DNA of 56,478 nucleotides from an uncultured Candidatus Saccharibacteria bacterium (GCA_938041435.1 CALISR010000020.1:1-56478); one strand, 5' to 3'; counted from the first letter of the stretch, positions 7,284 to 16,810 are shown. Made by a program: numbers and translations. The notes: generated by a model not told the origin, from the sequence alone.

Positions 7284-9629
7284 ATGGGTCAACGACGAGT
7301 GGCCACACCCCAGACAGATGACGCCAAGAAGCGTCCACACGCAAGCAAACAACCAGCGACAACCAACACGGTGCTCAGTGCCACCACCACGCGCAAAGGC
7401 GAGGTCTTTCGGGCGCAGCGCCGCACCAGCGAAGGGGTCAATGCCCAGGCCTCGCAGCATGTTATTAACGTGCCGGTCAATAAGTCGGTCTACAATGGCT
7501 ATGGCGGCAAGCAGTTTACTCTCAACATGCAGCCCAAGCGGCCCCGTGCCCCGCGCCCAACGCTCAAGGTCATCCCGATTGGCGGGGTGGGCGAGATGGG
7601 CATTGGCAAGAACATGACGGCCATCGAGTACGACAACGACATCATCATCATCGACATGGGCTTCCTCTTCCCAGGCAGCGACTACCCAGGCATCAACTAC
7701 ATCATCCCCGACACCCAGTGGCTGGAGGAGAACAAGCACAAGATCCGGGCACATATCTTTACCCATGGGCACCTCGACCATATCGGTGCCTTTCGGCACA
7801 TTATCCCCAAGCTGCCTGCACCAGTCTATGGTACAGCCTTTACATTGGGTATGCTGCAGCGCACTATGGCCGAGACCGATGGTAGCTACGAGCCGGAGTA
7901 TCATGAGCTCAAGCCCGAGGAGCATGAGATTGTCCAGCTGTGCGACTCCTTTAGCGTGGAGCTGGTGCGGGTGAACCACTCCATTCCTGATTCGGCCGCA
8001 GTGGTGGTGCGTACACCAGTAGGGAACATTCTCAGTAGTGGCGACTGGCGCATCGAGGAGAACCCGGTGGATGGCCGCAAGTTTGACTTCGAGCGCTTGC
8101 AAGATATCTCGCACACCGAGGGCTTTCTCCTCATGATGAACGAATCGACCAACTGCGAGAGCGCTGGCACTCACACCCACGGCGAGCACGACATCCAGCA
8201 CAGCATGGGCGAGGTGATGGACAAGTGGGCCAAGAGCCGCATCATCATCAGTAGCTTCTCTAGCCAGCTGCACCGCATTCAGCTCATCCTCGAGGAGGCA
8301 GAGAAGCATGGGCGCAAGGTGGCCTTTGCTGGCTTTAGCATGATCCAAAACCTGGAGGTAGCGTTGCGCACTGGTGCTATCAAGATCCCCAAAGATACGG
8401 TGGTTAAGATGGAAGACCTCGTGAAGCTGCCCGACCACAAGATCACCATCGTCTGCACGGGTAGCCAGGGAGAATTTAGTGCCGTGCTTAACCGCATGGC
8501 GACGGGGGCGCATAAATTCGTCAAGATCAAGGGGAGCGATGTGGTGGTCTTTAGCTCCAACCCTATCCCAGGCAACGAGAAGTACGTCGTACGCACCGTC
8601 GATGGCCTGATGCGCGAAGGTGGCGATGTGGTGCAAAACGGCAAGACACACCTGACCGGGGTGGGGCCACTCCACCTGTCGGGCCATGGGTATTATGATG
8701 ACCACGTGCGACTCATTAGTGCCGTCAAGCCCACATACTACCTGCCCAACCATGGCGAGTTCCACATGCTGGTGCATAATGCTCGCCTGGCCGAGAAGGA
8801 GTGTGGTATCCCGCGCAGTCATATCTTTGTCTGTGATCCGGGGGACATTGTGGAGTTTACGACCGATGGTGCACACAAGATTGGGCGCATTCCGCACTCG
8901 GGCGGCACAATGTATGACGACGCTGGTGCAGTCGTGAGCGACGTCGTGCTGAAGGATCGCATCCATATGAGCCTGGAGGGGATGTTCGTTGTGGTGCTCA
9001 CCGTCCAGCGCGGGACGGGTCGCCTTCTCACCAGTCCAGATATCATCAGCCGGGGCTTCATCTATCTGCGCGATAATGAAGAGCTGATGGGAATGATCCG
9101 CGCCTACCTCAAGCAAAAAGCAGCGCGCAGCATGGTGGGTTCGTATGACCTTGATGTCGTAAAGAAGGAAATCAAAGACGACATTGCTCGCGTCTTGTAC
9201 GACCAAACACGCCGCATGCCCATTATTATCCCAGTCATCAACGAAGTGGGTGCACCACAAAAGGCGTCGAGTCGCACTACCCGTGTGGGCCGTGAAGTCC
9301 CAGCTGGGCGCTCACGTCAGAGTCTCGCTGCGCCAGCTCAGCCACACACGCCACCGCGCATTGCTAAGGGTGGCGCCGCTGCCAAAGCGGCCGCCATTGC
9401 CGCACGCAAAACTGCTGGTGTATTGCCCGCGACAACAGAAGAGAAAGTGCCAACTCGCCCAGCTAGTACGCGCAAGCGCCGCTCGGCCAATAATCGCACG
9501 ACCGCACGTAGCAAGCAGCTGAGCAATGACGCCTTTGCTGGCCTGCCACGCAAAAGGTTTCCGCCGCGGCAAGAGCCCGATACCGAAGTAGTCGTGCCAA
9601 AGGACCGCTCGGAGCGCCGAAGCTACTAG
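7284..9629 (+). CDS. rnj: Ribonuclease J
   Basis: The 781-residue protein is a metallo-beta-lactamase/beta-CASP ribonuclease that degrades and matures RNA. The core starts near residue 92 (LKVIPIGGVGEMGIGKNM). The metal-binding HGHLDH is at residues 161-166; NHSIPDS, GDWRIEENPVDG and the later SGHGYYDD and PNHGE motifs complete the active site. The usual 'DSTNAERPG' is altered to NESTNCESAG with a His-rich insertion (THTHGEHD). There are about 90 extra basic residues at the N terminus and about 130 low-complexity Ala/Arg/Lys residues at the C terminus (from ~655), much longer than typical RNase J (~555). These tails probably bind RNA or partners. The Shine-Dalgarno is AAGGAG. Confidence 0.95.
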   Translation: MGQRRVATPQTDDAKKRPHASKQPATTNTVLSATTTRKGEVFRAQRRTSEGVNAQASQHVINVPVNKSVYNGYGGKQFTLNMQPKRPRAPRPTLKVIPIGGVGEMGIGKNMTAIEYDNDIIIIDMGFLFPGSDYPGINYIIPDTQWLEENKHKIRAHIFTHGHLDHIGAFRHIIPKLPAPVYGTAFTLGMLQRTMAETDGSYEPEYHELKPEEHEIVQLCDSFSVELVRVNHSIPDSAAVVVRTPVGNILSSGDWRIEENPVDGRKFDFERLQDISHTEGFLLMMNESTNCESAGTHTHGEHDIQHSMGEVMDKWAKSRIIISSFSSQLHRIQLILEEAEKHGRKVAFAGFSMIQNLEVALRTGAIKIPKDTVVKMEDLVKLPDHKITIVCTGSQGEFSAVLNRMATGAHKFVKIKGSDVVVFSSNPIPGNEKYVVRTVDGLMREGGDVVQNGKTHLTGVGPLHLSGHGYYDDHVRLISAVKPTYYLPNHGEFHMLVHNARLAEKECGIPRSHIFVCDPGDIVEFTTDGAHKIGRIPHSGGTMYDDAGAVVSDVVLKDRIHMSLEGMFVVVLTVQRGTGRLLTSPDIISRGFIYLRDNEELMGMIRAYLKQKAARSMVGSYDLDVVKKEIKDDIARVLYDQTRRMPIIIPVINEVGAPQKASSRTTRVGREVPAGRSRQSLAAPAQPHTPPRIAKGGAAAKAAAIAARKTAGVLPATTEEKVPTRPASTRKRRSANNRTTARSKQLSNDAFAGLPRKRFPPRQEPDTEVVVPKDRSERRSY

Positions 9630-9652
9630 GCAATGACTGAGCGTCACAAAAG

Positions 9653-9686
9653 CAAAAAAGCCAGCGCTATACAGCTGGCTTTTTTG
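9653..9686 (+). terminator. Bidirectional intrinsic terminator
   Basis: AAAAAAGCCAGC, short loop, AGCTGGCTTTTTT. It serves rnj on the plus strand and the small gene at 9701-9862 on the minus strand. Confidence 0.88.
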
Positions 9687-9700
9687 CTTGCAAACTGTGG

Positions 9701-9862
9701 TTACGTGTCCGACTTAATTCGCTGCTGCAGCTCGTGCACCATCTCCTCCAGGCGTTTGATACGCTGCTGCGCGCGCAAATATTCGGCGAGCACTACCAGC
9801 ACAAAGGCAATCACCGCAAAGGGTGCAATCATTGTTACTATATTCCATACCATCTGCTGCAT
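9701..9862 (-). CDS. 53-residue membrane/coiled-coil microprotein
   Basis: A small ORF with a very good Shine-Dalgarno (AAGGAGG, 4 nt from the ATG) encodes 53 residues. An N-terminal membrane helix (IVTMIAPFAVIAFVLVVLAEY) is followed by a charged amphipathic helix (RAQQRIKRLEEMVHELQQ). The layout recalls small single-pass helpers such as PspB or FtsB-type proteins, but I cannot assign a family. It converges on rnj and shares its terminator. The coding case rests on the Shine-Dalgarno, the clean stop next to a terminator and the sensible topology. Confidence 0.7.
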   Translation of the reverse strand: MQQMVWNIVTMIAPFAVIAFVLVVLAEYLRAQQRIKRLEEMVHELQQRIKSDT

Positions 9863-9938
9863 ACGACCTCCTTGTTTCTATTGTGACATAGAATGGACAA
9901 AATGGCTATTTTTGAGTTTCACGCTTTGTCCTCTTGCT

Positions 9939-10050
9939 AATCCCTCCTCAGGAACACTATACGGATCTCTATTTCCTAAATGTTGACTGCTTGATGCTAG
10001 GGCCGCAAACAGATTATGACAATCTGCCTTCATACTCTATTTGAGGGGGG
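9939..10050 (-). repeat. Degenerate copy of the ~150-bp structured element (copy F)
   Basis: Compared with the copy at 51308-51455 in the same orientation, it keeps a CCTCCTC..GGAAC.CTATA block at 9943-9962. It also keeps the hairpin CAGATT/AATCTG at 10010-10026 and the following TTCA-ACTC block. The second hairpin and the outer stem have decayed. It sits between divergent genes, the microprotein on the minus strand and ftsK. Confidence 0.5.
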
Positions 10051-10111
10051 CGATGAGATGATGAAACTAACACTGAGAAAACAAAGACTGTGCCCACATA
10101 TCCCACACCGA

Positions 10112-10140
10112 TTGCCTAATGTAGTAAATTATGCTACAAT
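10112..10140 (+). promoter_or_regulatory. Promoter of ftsK
   Basis: TTGCCT (10112-10117), a 17-nt spacer and TACAAT (10135-10140), 45 bp before the ATG. Confidence 0.6.
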
Positions 10141-10184
10141 ATACGCTATCAAACCAAGCATAAACAGAGTACAATAAAAAAGAT

Positions 10185-12521
10185 ATGGCTACAAAAAGAA
10201 AAACCACTCGCACTCGTTCGTCCACCCGCTCGAGCGCTGCCCGCCGGCGCAGCCCGAGCAAAAGCAAGGCCAAGCAAGCCGCGCCGCAGCATACATTGCC
10301 GGCGGGGTTTTGGGCACAGGTGTCGGCGGTGCTGTTACTGGCATTTTCGGTGCTACTGGTGGTGTCGTGGTTTGGCTCGGGCGGGCCAATTCTCAAGTGG
10401 CTTGATGCGACAATGCTGTATATTATTGGCTATGCGGTGTATGTCGTCCCGGTAGTGGCGGTGTATGTGGCGGTGGCGATCTTTCGGGCGGAGAACAACC
10501 GCTTACCAGTAGCGCTAAAGCTTGCAGCGGTGCTGATGGTGCTATGGTTTGCGGGGCTATTTGGCCTACTGCGGCGAGGCTCGGCTGCGACGGGCGGTGT
10601 GATGGGTGACTTACTCAATCGTGCCATGCTGGCGCTGGTCGACCGGCCGGTGGGGGTCTTTGTGTATGTATTGTTGATCGGCTTGACGCTACTCTTCGTC
10701 TTGCGTGTCTCGCCCATGGCACTGTGGCGTGGCCTACAAAACATGGTGCGCAGCGAGGCTGAGGCAGACGATGCCGCCAATGTGGCAGTGGCCCGCCGCG
10801 CCGCTGATAGCCAAACACCAGACACCAGCAAAAAGGCCACGCGCAGCAAGGACGAGAAAGCCCAAGACAAGCCTGCCGCCATGAGTGACTTCAAGCTCAA
10901 CGCGGGCGTCCCAACCCTCTCAGGCGATGGCCCGACTGAGCCAAAACCGGACAAAAAACCACGGGCGACCTTGCGCGACAGCACACCGACTACCTCTGTG
11001 GACAAAGCAGCCGAAGATCGGTCTGCCATGCTTGCTGTTAATGACCCCAACTGGCAGCCGCCCAGCCTGGAGCTGCTGGAGAAGCGTCAGAGCCCGGCTG
11101 ATGCTGGCGACATTGAGCAAAATGCCCACATCATCCAAGACACGCTGCACGAATTTAATATTAATGTCGAGATGGAAGGGGCAAACATTGGCCCGAAGGT
11201 GACGCAATATACGCTCAAGCCACCCGTTGGCGTGAAGCTCAACCGTATCACTGCGCTGGAGACGAATATCGCGCTCAACCTCGCGGCATCGAGCCTTCGC
11301 ATTGAGGCACCCATCCCCGGCAAGAAGGCCGTGGGCATTGAGGTACCAAACCGCAAGGCGGCTGATGTGCGCCTGCGCGGGGTGTTAGATAGCCCCGAGT
11401 GGCAGCACGCCAAAGAGCCGCTGGCGTTTGCGATTGGTAAGGACATCTCGGGCCGGCCCTTTGTTGGTGAGCTCAACAAAATGCCACACCTCTTGGTGGC
11501 GGGGCAGACGGGCTCGGGTAAGTCGGTGATGATCAACACGCTCCTCACTAGCTTACTCTACCGCAACAGTCCCAGCGAAATGAAGCTCATCCTCGTCGAC
11601 CCCAAGCAGGTGGAGATGGCACCGTATGCCGATATTCCACACCTCCTTACCCCTGTTATTGTTGAGCCAGAGAAAACCATTAGTGCCCTCAAGTGGGCAG
11701 TTAATGAGATGGAGCGGCGCTACAGTCTGCTGGCTGAGGAGAAGGTGCGTGACATCAAGACGTATAACGAAAAGATCAAAACCCGTGGTAAGCAGATCGC
11801 CGTGGCCGATGAGCAAGGCCACATGCAAAAGGTCGACGAAGGCCGTATGCCGTATGTCGTCATTGTGGTAGACGAGCTAGCCGACCTAATGATGGTGGCA
11901 GCGCGCGATGTGGAGGCGCTGATCGTCCGCTTAGCCCAGAAGGCTCGAGCAGTTGGTATTCACCTGGTGCTTGCGACGCAGCGGCCCAGCGTGGATGTGA
12001 TTACCGGCCTCATCAAGGCCAATGTGCCAGCCCGCATCGCCTTTACGGTGGCGAGCCAGGTAGATAGCCGCACCATTCTCGACCAAATCGGTGCCGAGAA
12101 GCTCCTTGGCCAGGGCGATATGCTGATGAAAACCGCTAGCATGCCCAAGCCCAAGCGTATCCAGGGTGCCTGGGTAATGGACGAAGAAGTCGCTAAGGTG
12201 ACCGACCACCTGCGCATGCAGTCGGCACCGCAGTATAATGACGAGATCGTCAGCCAGCCTGTCCAGCTCAATGGCAAAGGTGGCGTAGTGATGGATATGG
12301 ATGGCAACGGCGAAGGCAATGACGATATGTTCCGCGATGCCGTGCGAGTGGTAGTAGAGACTCGCAAAGCCTCAACCTCGCTCCTCCAGCGTAAGCTCCG
12401 CGTGGGTTATGCTCGGGCTGCCCGCATTATGGAAGAGATGGAAGAGCAAGGCATCATTGGCCCAGCCGACGGCTCACGCCCGCGCGATGTGCTGATCGGC
12501 AGCATGGATGAACTGGGATAG
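10185..12521 (+). CDS. ftsK: DNA translocase FtsK/SpoIIIE
   Basis: The 778-residue protein pumps chromosomal DNA at the division septum. A basic Ser/Arg-rich start is followed by four membrane helices at residues ~40-175. A Thr/Lys/Asp-rich linker then leads to a RecA-like motor with Walker A GQTGSGKS at ~440 and Walker B VIVVDELAD at ~556. The end is a winged-helix gamma domain (LLQRKLRVGYARAARIMEEM) that in the family reads KOPS-type sequences and activates XerCD. It is a single-gene unit with its own promoter. A tyrosine recombinase of Xer type is encoded at 48977-49918 in the same window. Confidence 0.96.
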   Translation: MATKRKTTRTRSSTRSSAARRRSPSKSKAKQAAPQHTLPAGFWAQVSAVLLLAFSVLLVVSWFGSGGPILKWLDATMLYIIGYAVYVVPVVAVYVAVAIFRAENNRLPVALKLAAVLMVLWFAGLFGLLRRGSAATGGVMGDLLNRAMLALVDRPVGVFVYVLLIGLTLLFVLRVSPMALWRGLQNMVRSEAEADDAANVAVARRAADSQTPDTSKKATRSKDEKAQDKPAAMSDFKLNAGVPTLSGDGPTEPKPDKKPRATLRDSTPTTSVDKAAEDRSAMLAVNDPNWQPPSLELLEKRQSPADAGDIEQNAHIIQDTLHEFNINVEMEGANIGPKVTQYTLKPPVGVKLNRITALETNIALNLAASSLRIEAPIPGKKAVGIEVPNRKAADVRLRGVLDSPEWQHAKEPLAFAIGKDISGRPFVGELNKMPHLLVAGQTGSGKSVMINTLLTSLLYRNSPSEMKLILVDPKQVEMAPYADIPHLLTPVIVEPEKTISALKWAVNEMERRYSLLAEEKVRDIKTYNEKIKTRGKQIAVADEQGHMQKVDEGRMPYVVIVVDELADLMMVAARDVEALIVRLAQKARAVGIHLVLATQRPSVDVITGLIKANVPARIAFTVASQVDSRTILDQIGAEKLLGQGDMLMKTASMPKPKRIQGAWVMDEEVAKVTDHLRMQSAPQYNDEIVSQPVQLNGKGGVVMDMDGNGEGNDDMFRDAVRVVVETRKASTSLLQRKLRVGYARAARIMEEMEEQGIIGPADGSRPRDVLIGSMDELG

Positions 12522-12601
12522 AGCGGCGGGCAGTGTGCATGCAGATTTACAGTGAATCTTAGTGAATCTTAAAGAGTGAGAACAAAGAGTCTTAGCTGAA
12601 T

Positions 12602-12630
12602 TTTACTCCCATCATAGGCGATGGTATAAT
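12602..12630 (+). promoter_or_regulatory. Promoter of the 591-residue hypothetical
   Basis: TTTACT (12602-12607), 17-nt spacer, TATAAT (12625-12630). A direct repeat AGTGAATCTT-AGTGAATCTT lies upstream at 12551-12570. Confidence 0.6.
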
Positions 12631-12664
12631 CATAATTATTGCAGTAATACACGGGGAATAATCT

Positions 12665-14440
12665 ATGCCAAAGCCAAAATCACCAGAACAATTTATTGCA
12701 TCATCACCAGCTGGAGAGAAACTCCTTGGTATGTTCCATCACAATCTTGGCGATGGAGCGCTGCGCATCGCGAGAATAATCACACATGAACAATCGGCTC
12801 ATCGTAGTGATGGCACGCACAATGAGCATAGCCACAACGTTCACCAGCCAACCCACCGCGCACTGGGTAATCACGAAGCTAAGGTAGCTGAGGCGCTGGA
12901 GAGTGGTTACTGCGGTATTACACACCCAGACGCTAGGTTCGTGCAAGAGGAGATTGCTGACTTACTTATCAAAAAGCAAGCTGTGCCAGAAGCGTATTTT
13001 GCGCTGCAAGAGCGGATTGCCCGCAAGCGTGGCCAAGGTGAGGTAGTGCTAAGCCTAGAAGAAAAGCAGCGTCTGGTGGATACCGTCCAAGCTGACCAAG
13101 CTGAGAGCCTCACGCAGTGGTCAACATATCTACGCAGCGATGGGAATGAGCATGTATATCCAGACTGGTTTAAGGTATATGTCTGGGAATCGCTCAAGAC
13201 GATGGGCGAGTACGACAAAGCCAAGGGAGAATTCAAGGAGCGTACTGGCTCGACTACTGCACCTTGGCCGGAGCTCAATGCTGAGGCGCTGGCGCAGGTG
13301 TATGATGCTATCGACCATGGAGTGATTCGTGGTGAGCGTGAAGTGGACGACCAGCTGGCACCACTGCTAGGCAGGGGGGACTTTGCTGCGCTCTATGCTG
13401 CGGCTCTTGCTGATAGCGCTTATAATGAGACGAAACAAGAGGCATACCAAGCAACGACCGGCTCGTGGACGAAGTACGAGCGAATTGCTAGCCAACATAA
13501 TCCCAACTATACCAATGATGCTGGGGAAAACACGAGACGCCTCACAGACATGGAGCGACGGGTGCACGCAGGTGAGGAGCTGACGACAGAAGACCTAGAA
13601 TTCTTGTGGCTGAATGAGAGAATTGAAGGCTTTGGCTTGGATGTTGATCCGCGAGCTAGTCAGCTGCTAGAGGGGCGCGATTATGTGGGAGACTTTGACC
13701 GAATTGCAGAGATGATTGGTTATGATGAGTTGTACTGGACGGTGGTTGAGGGTGACGAAGGTCGTGTATGGAATATGAGTAAAAATTATTTCGTTGATAG
13801 AATTGACCGACTGAGTGATGAAAGCCGCGATGATCTTATCAAAACAATGGAATATGATAAATACCTTGATAATATTAAGACTGCCATGCGTGCCAGGCAT
13901 TTGTATCAGCAAGGTGTAGAGGTTATAACGATATTGGATCGTCGATTTGTTTGTCAGTATCCATATCCTTATCGAGTGGTTGATGATGGCAACGCTATAG
14001 CAGATCGGCTCATTGCAGCAGGGGCTGATGCTGAGTATACGAATGGCCTCTTGAAAGTGATACGCAATGACCCGATTGGTTGCCACAGTGAGCCGAAGAT
14101 CCCAGAGCAAATCCTGGATCAACGAGACTTTGACAATTGGCTCCAGTATATGACTAATACAGTAGGTGAGCTACCGTGTGATGATGCAACACGGCAGCGC
14201 ATTATGCACGACGTCGTGCAGTCTGACCTTGAATATATGGAGAGAAAAACCATTCTTGATAACCTTAATACATTGGCGCACATCAACAACGATAACCGCC
14301 AAATGACACGCTGCTTGCTTGATACTTTTCCTACTTGGTGGCTCAAGTACTATGGTAGAGGGCTTATCGCTGGAGGCCTTGACCGGTCAACAGCTGAAGA
14401 ATATCTTTCGACCCTTCAAGATGATGATGAATTGCTCTAG
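12665..14440 (+). CDS. Large unrecognised soluble protein
   Basis: This is a 591-residue acidic protein without signal peptide or membrane helix. A His-rich segment at ~35-65 (HEQSAHRSDGTHNEHSHNVH) is followed by a helix-rich body. The block HVYPDWFKVYVWESLKTMGE...GEFKERTGSTTAPWPELNAE (residues ~158-215) resembles, from memory, blocks in large conserved hypothetical proteins of Patescibacteria; I cannot verify this. From about 13.68 kb codon use becomes more AT-rich than in the first half. The start is the only ATG after the promoter, with just GGGG as a weak Shine-Dalgarno. The function is unknown. Confidence 0.75.
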   Translation: MPKPKSPEQFIASSPAGEKLLGMFHHNLGDGALRIARIITHEQSAHRSDGTHNEHSHNVHQPTHRALGNHEAKVAEALESGYCGITHPDARFVQEEIADLLIKKQAVPEAYFALQERIARKRGQGEVVLSLEEKQRLVDTVQADQAESLTQWSTYLRSDGNEHVYPDWFKVYVWESLKTMGEYDKAKGEFKERTGSTTAPWPELNAEALAQVYDAIDHGVIRGEREVDDQLAPLLGRGDFAALYAAALADSAYNETKQEAYQATTGSWTKYERIASQHNPNYTNDAGENTRRLTDMERRVHAGEELTTEDLEFLWLNERIEGFGLDVDPRASQLLEGRDYVGDFDRIAEMIGYDELYWTVVEGDEGRVWNMSKNYFVDRIDRLSDESRDDLIKTMEYDKYLDNIKTAMRARHLYQQGVEVITILDRRFVCQYPYPYRVVDDGNAIADRLIAAGADAEYTNGLLKVIRNDPIGCHSEPKIPEQILDQRDFDNWLQYMTNTVGELPCDDATRQRIMHDVVQSDLEYMERKTILDNLNTLAHINNDNRQMTRCLLDTFPTWWLKYYGRGLIAGGLDRSTAEEYLSTLQDDDELL

Positions 14441-14493
14441 TGGCTCAATCTAAATATATTCTTGTGCGCTGGAGATAAGCATGGTTATATGTA

Positions 14494-15300
14494 TCACCCC
14501 GCACAATACTCACCCAGCAGCCGCACAGTATGGTCGCTTTGCTCAATGGCACGCAGGGCGTGCTTGAGTGGAGCACCAGCGCTGTCGACGACGAGAAAGA
14601 ATTTGTATTGCTAGGGCTGGCCGACGATCGGTTGAGACTGTAGGCTGCTGATATTGATACCTGCCGCGGCGAAGATGCGCAATACCTCGAGCAGTGCACC
14701 AGGCTGGTGATTGGTCGTGACGACGAGCGTGGCGCGGTTGGCATGGGCTGGTGCGTGGCCTGGTGCGAGGACGATGAAGCGGGTGATGTTGTCGTGGCTA
14801 TCTTGGATGCTACGGTGCAGGATGGGCAAGTGATGGAGGGCAGCAGCCGCCTGGCCAGCGATGGCGGCTTTGTGTGGGTCGCCAATTGCTTTGATGTAGG
14901 CAACCGCCCCTGCTGTATCGAAAAATTCATTCTGCACCGCATGCGGCAGCTCGGCAGCAAGAAAGCGCTGGCACTGCGCAAGTGCGACGGGGTGCGAATA
15001 CACCTCAGTAATATCAGCTAGGCGAGCGCCAGGTAGTGTAATGAGCATCTGCTCAATGGTAAGACGTACCTCACCAATGATGGGTAGCGGGCATGCCTCG
15101 AGGTAGTGGTACGGCTCGTTGATTGTTCCGTAGAGTGTGTTTTCCACCGCCACAACGATGCCTTCGGCTTGGCCAGTCGCGTACGCATGGAAAACATCGC
15201 GAAACGTCGTGCACGGTACGGTATTGACCTGCGGCCCAAACCACTGCTGCGCTGCCTGCTCATGAAACGACCCTGCTTGACCTTGGATGGCAATATGCAT
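14494..15300 (-). pseudogene. pheA: Prephenate dehydratase interrupted by an in-frame amber codon
   Basis: The catalytic domain turns prephenate into phenylpyruvate in Phe synthesis. It begins MHIAIQGQAGSFHEQAA and has the catalytic TRF at residues 173-175 (NITRF). An ACT domain starts near residue 190. After GQP, codon 230 is TAG (14611-14613), and the same frame continues with QYKFFLVVD and ends at TGA (14494-14496). Relatives usually have Trp at this site (GxPW-x-Y-FF), so a single TGG-to-TAG change explains it. The Phe-sensing motif ESRP is QSQP. The start at 15300 follows a TATACT box by 6 nt (leaderless). It could be a pseudogene, a variant with a shortened ACT domain or a read-through gene. 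Confidence 0.85.
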
Positions 15301-15494
15301 GAGATTAGTATAGCACGGGGTAGCGACGACAGGGGTTTTCTGTCTAATGTATAGTATAATGTTGCGCCCTCGTGTTTCTCTCCACATCGCGATGATTATG
15401 AATATACTTTGAGAATATTCAGTATTTGGGTCAGAGTGAAAGAATATATTATAGAGGAGTTTGCTATTGAAAAGTGGGCTCTAGGATTCAAAAA

Positions 15495-16667
15495 TTATCG
15501 ACTATGTGCGTATCGATGAGAGAGCCATAGACTGATGCCAATCATCAAAGACAATACTCCAAACCAAGCGAAGACTGCCAGCCCTCGAGCGCCCAACCAT
15601 GAAAACAACTGCAAAACATATGGTGCGCTGCCACCACCGAGATTGCACCCAACGAGGACAATTGCTGTGGCTGTGTTGCGCGATTGTGCGGAGACTTCGT
15701 CTGACAATCGATGGAATATTGTTGAGAGAATGATGCTATAGACGAAGCCAACCCCAAAGGACGAAAGGCCAAGCAGCCAGATCGTTGGCGATAGCGACAA
15801 GCCAAGCAAAACGATACCAATGAGCAGAGCAGACAATGCCAAGAGCTGCTGCTTGTATCGACTCACTGCATAGACAAATACTGCACCGGCGATAATCCCC
15901 ATAATTTGCTTGAGGCTGAGGATGATGCTTGCGTCCGTGGCCGAGCCAAAACCCGCCGCAATAGTGATCTCGGGCAGGCGCAGCGCCAGTGATACATCAA
16001 TACAAACAAACCATACCCCGCACAGCGTTAACCCAATGACTGTGCTAAGCTGCTGGCGGCTCAGCGAGTGAACGGCTGGCGAAGCACCCTCTGTTTTGAT
16101 GGGCTCGGTAGGCATACGTGGTTGTCGTCGCGGGGCGCAGGTGAGGAAGATAGCAAGGATGACGAGCCCGGCTGTGTAGATCAAGAAGGCGTGCATCCAG
16201 CTAATTTTGATAAACTGCCCAGCTAGTAGGGTGAGCAGCGCGCAGCCAATGATTTCGGCAGAGACGCGCCAGCCCAATACTTGCGCACGCTCTCGGCCAC
16301 TGTAATAATCGCTGAGAATGGTAATAGCCACCGCATTGATGAGCCCTGTCCCAATGCCAAAGGCCGCGCGCGAAGCCAGCACTAACCAATACTCCTGAAC
16401 AAAAAATGGCACTACACCAGCTAGTGGAATGAGAATGAGGCTGATAACAATAATCTGCCGCTCAGACAGCACGCGGCGAATCGCATGATTGGCTAGCAGT
16501 GTAAGAATGACAAATAGCGATGGAATAGACAGGATGAGCTCTACCTGCGTATCCGAAAACTGGTGATAAAATGCCTTCATTGCCGGAATGGCCGGGGCAA
16601 TGGCACCAGACGACGTAAGTATAAGCGACAGGCTAAGTAAGCCCACCTTTTCGATAGTTTGTTTCAT
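15495..16667 (-). CDS. MFS transporter
   Basis: The 390-residue protein has about twelve hydrophobic helices in two halves separated by a polar loop at ~175-200 (APRRQPRMPTEPIKTEG). The segment SRAAFGIGTGLINAVAITIL in the first half fits TM4-TM5 of sugar or drug proton antiporters. It is an inner-membrane exporter or importer of unknown substrate. It is transcribed in the same direction as pheA but 195 bp upstream of it, where pheA has its own -10 box, so the two are probably separate units. No Shine-Dalgarno is visible before the ATG at 16667. Confidence 0.88.
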   Translation of the reverse strand: MKQTIEKVGLLSLSLILTSSGAIAPAIPAMKAFYHQFSDTQVELILSIPSLFVILTLLANHAIRRVLSERQIIVISLILIPLAGVVPFFVQEYWLVLASRAAFGIGTGLINAVAITILSDYYSGRERAQVLGWRVSAEIIGCALLTLLAGQFIKISWMHAFLIYTAGLVILAIFLTCAPRRQPRMPTEPIKTEGASPAVHSLSRQQLSTVIGLTLCGVWFVCIDVSLALRLPEITIAAGFGSATDASIILSLKQIMGIIAGAVFVYAVSRYKQQLLALSALLIGIVLLGLSLSPTIWLLGLSSFGVGFVYSIILSTIFHRLSDEVSAQSRNTATAIVLVGCNLGGGSAPYVLQLFSWLGARGLAVFAWFGVLSLMIGISLWLSHRYAHSR

Positions 16668-16810
16668 AATAATGTAAGTGTAGCATATTTGTTGGCTTGT
16701 TGCTGTGATGATTGATGGAAAGAGAGGAATATAAAGTGATCTTTGGTTATAATAACAGCGTATACACTAAATCGTAGCGAAAGCAGAAAAGATGTACAGA
16801 GACGACACAA

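Noticed and set aside
7194..9260. A 688-codon ORF antisense to RNase J
   Set aside because: It is a shadow of the rnj reading frame; the product is a His/Leu/Val-rich string without known motifs, and rnj is certain.
14445..14981. Minus-strand 178-codon ORF overlapping the pheA end
   Set aside because: Another frame of pheA with Ser-rich product. The true continuation of the ACT domain is in frame with pheA after the TAG.
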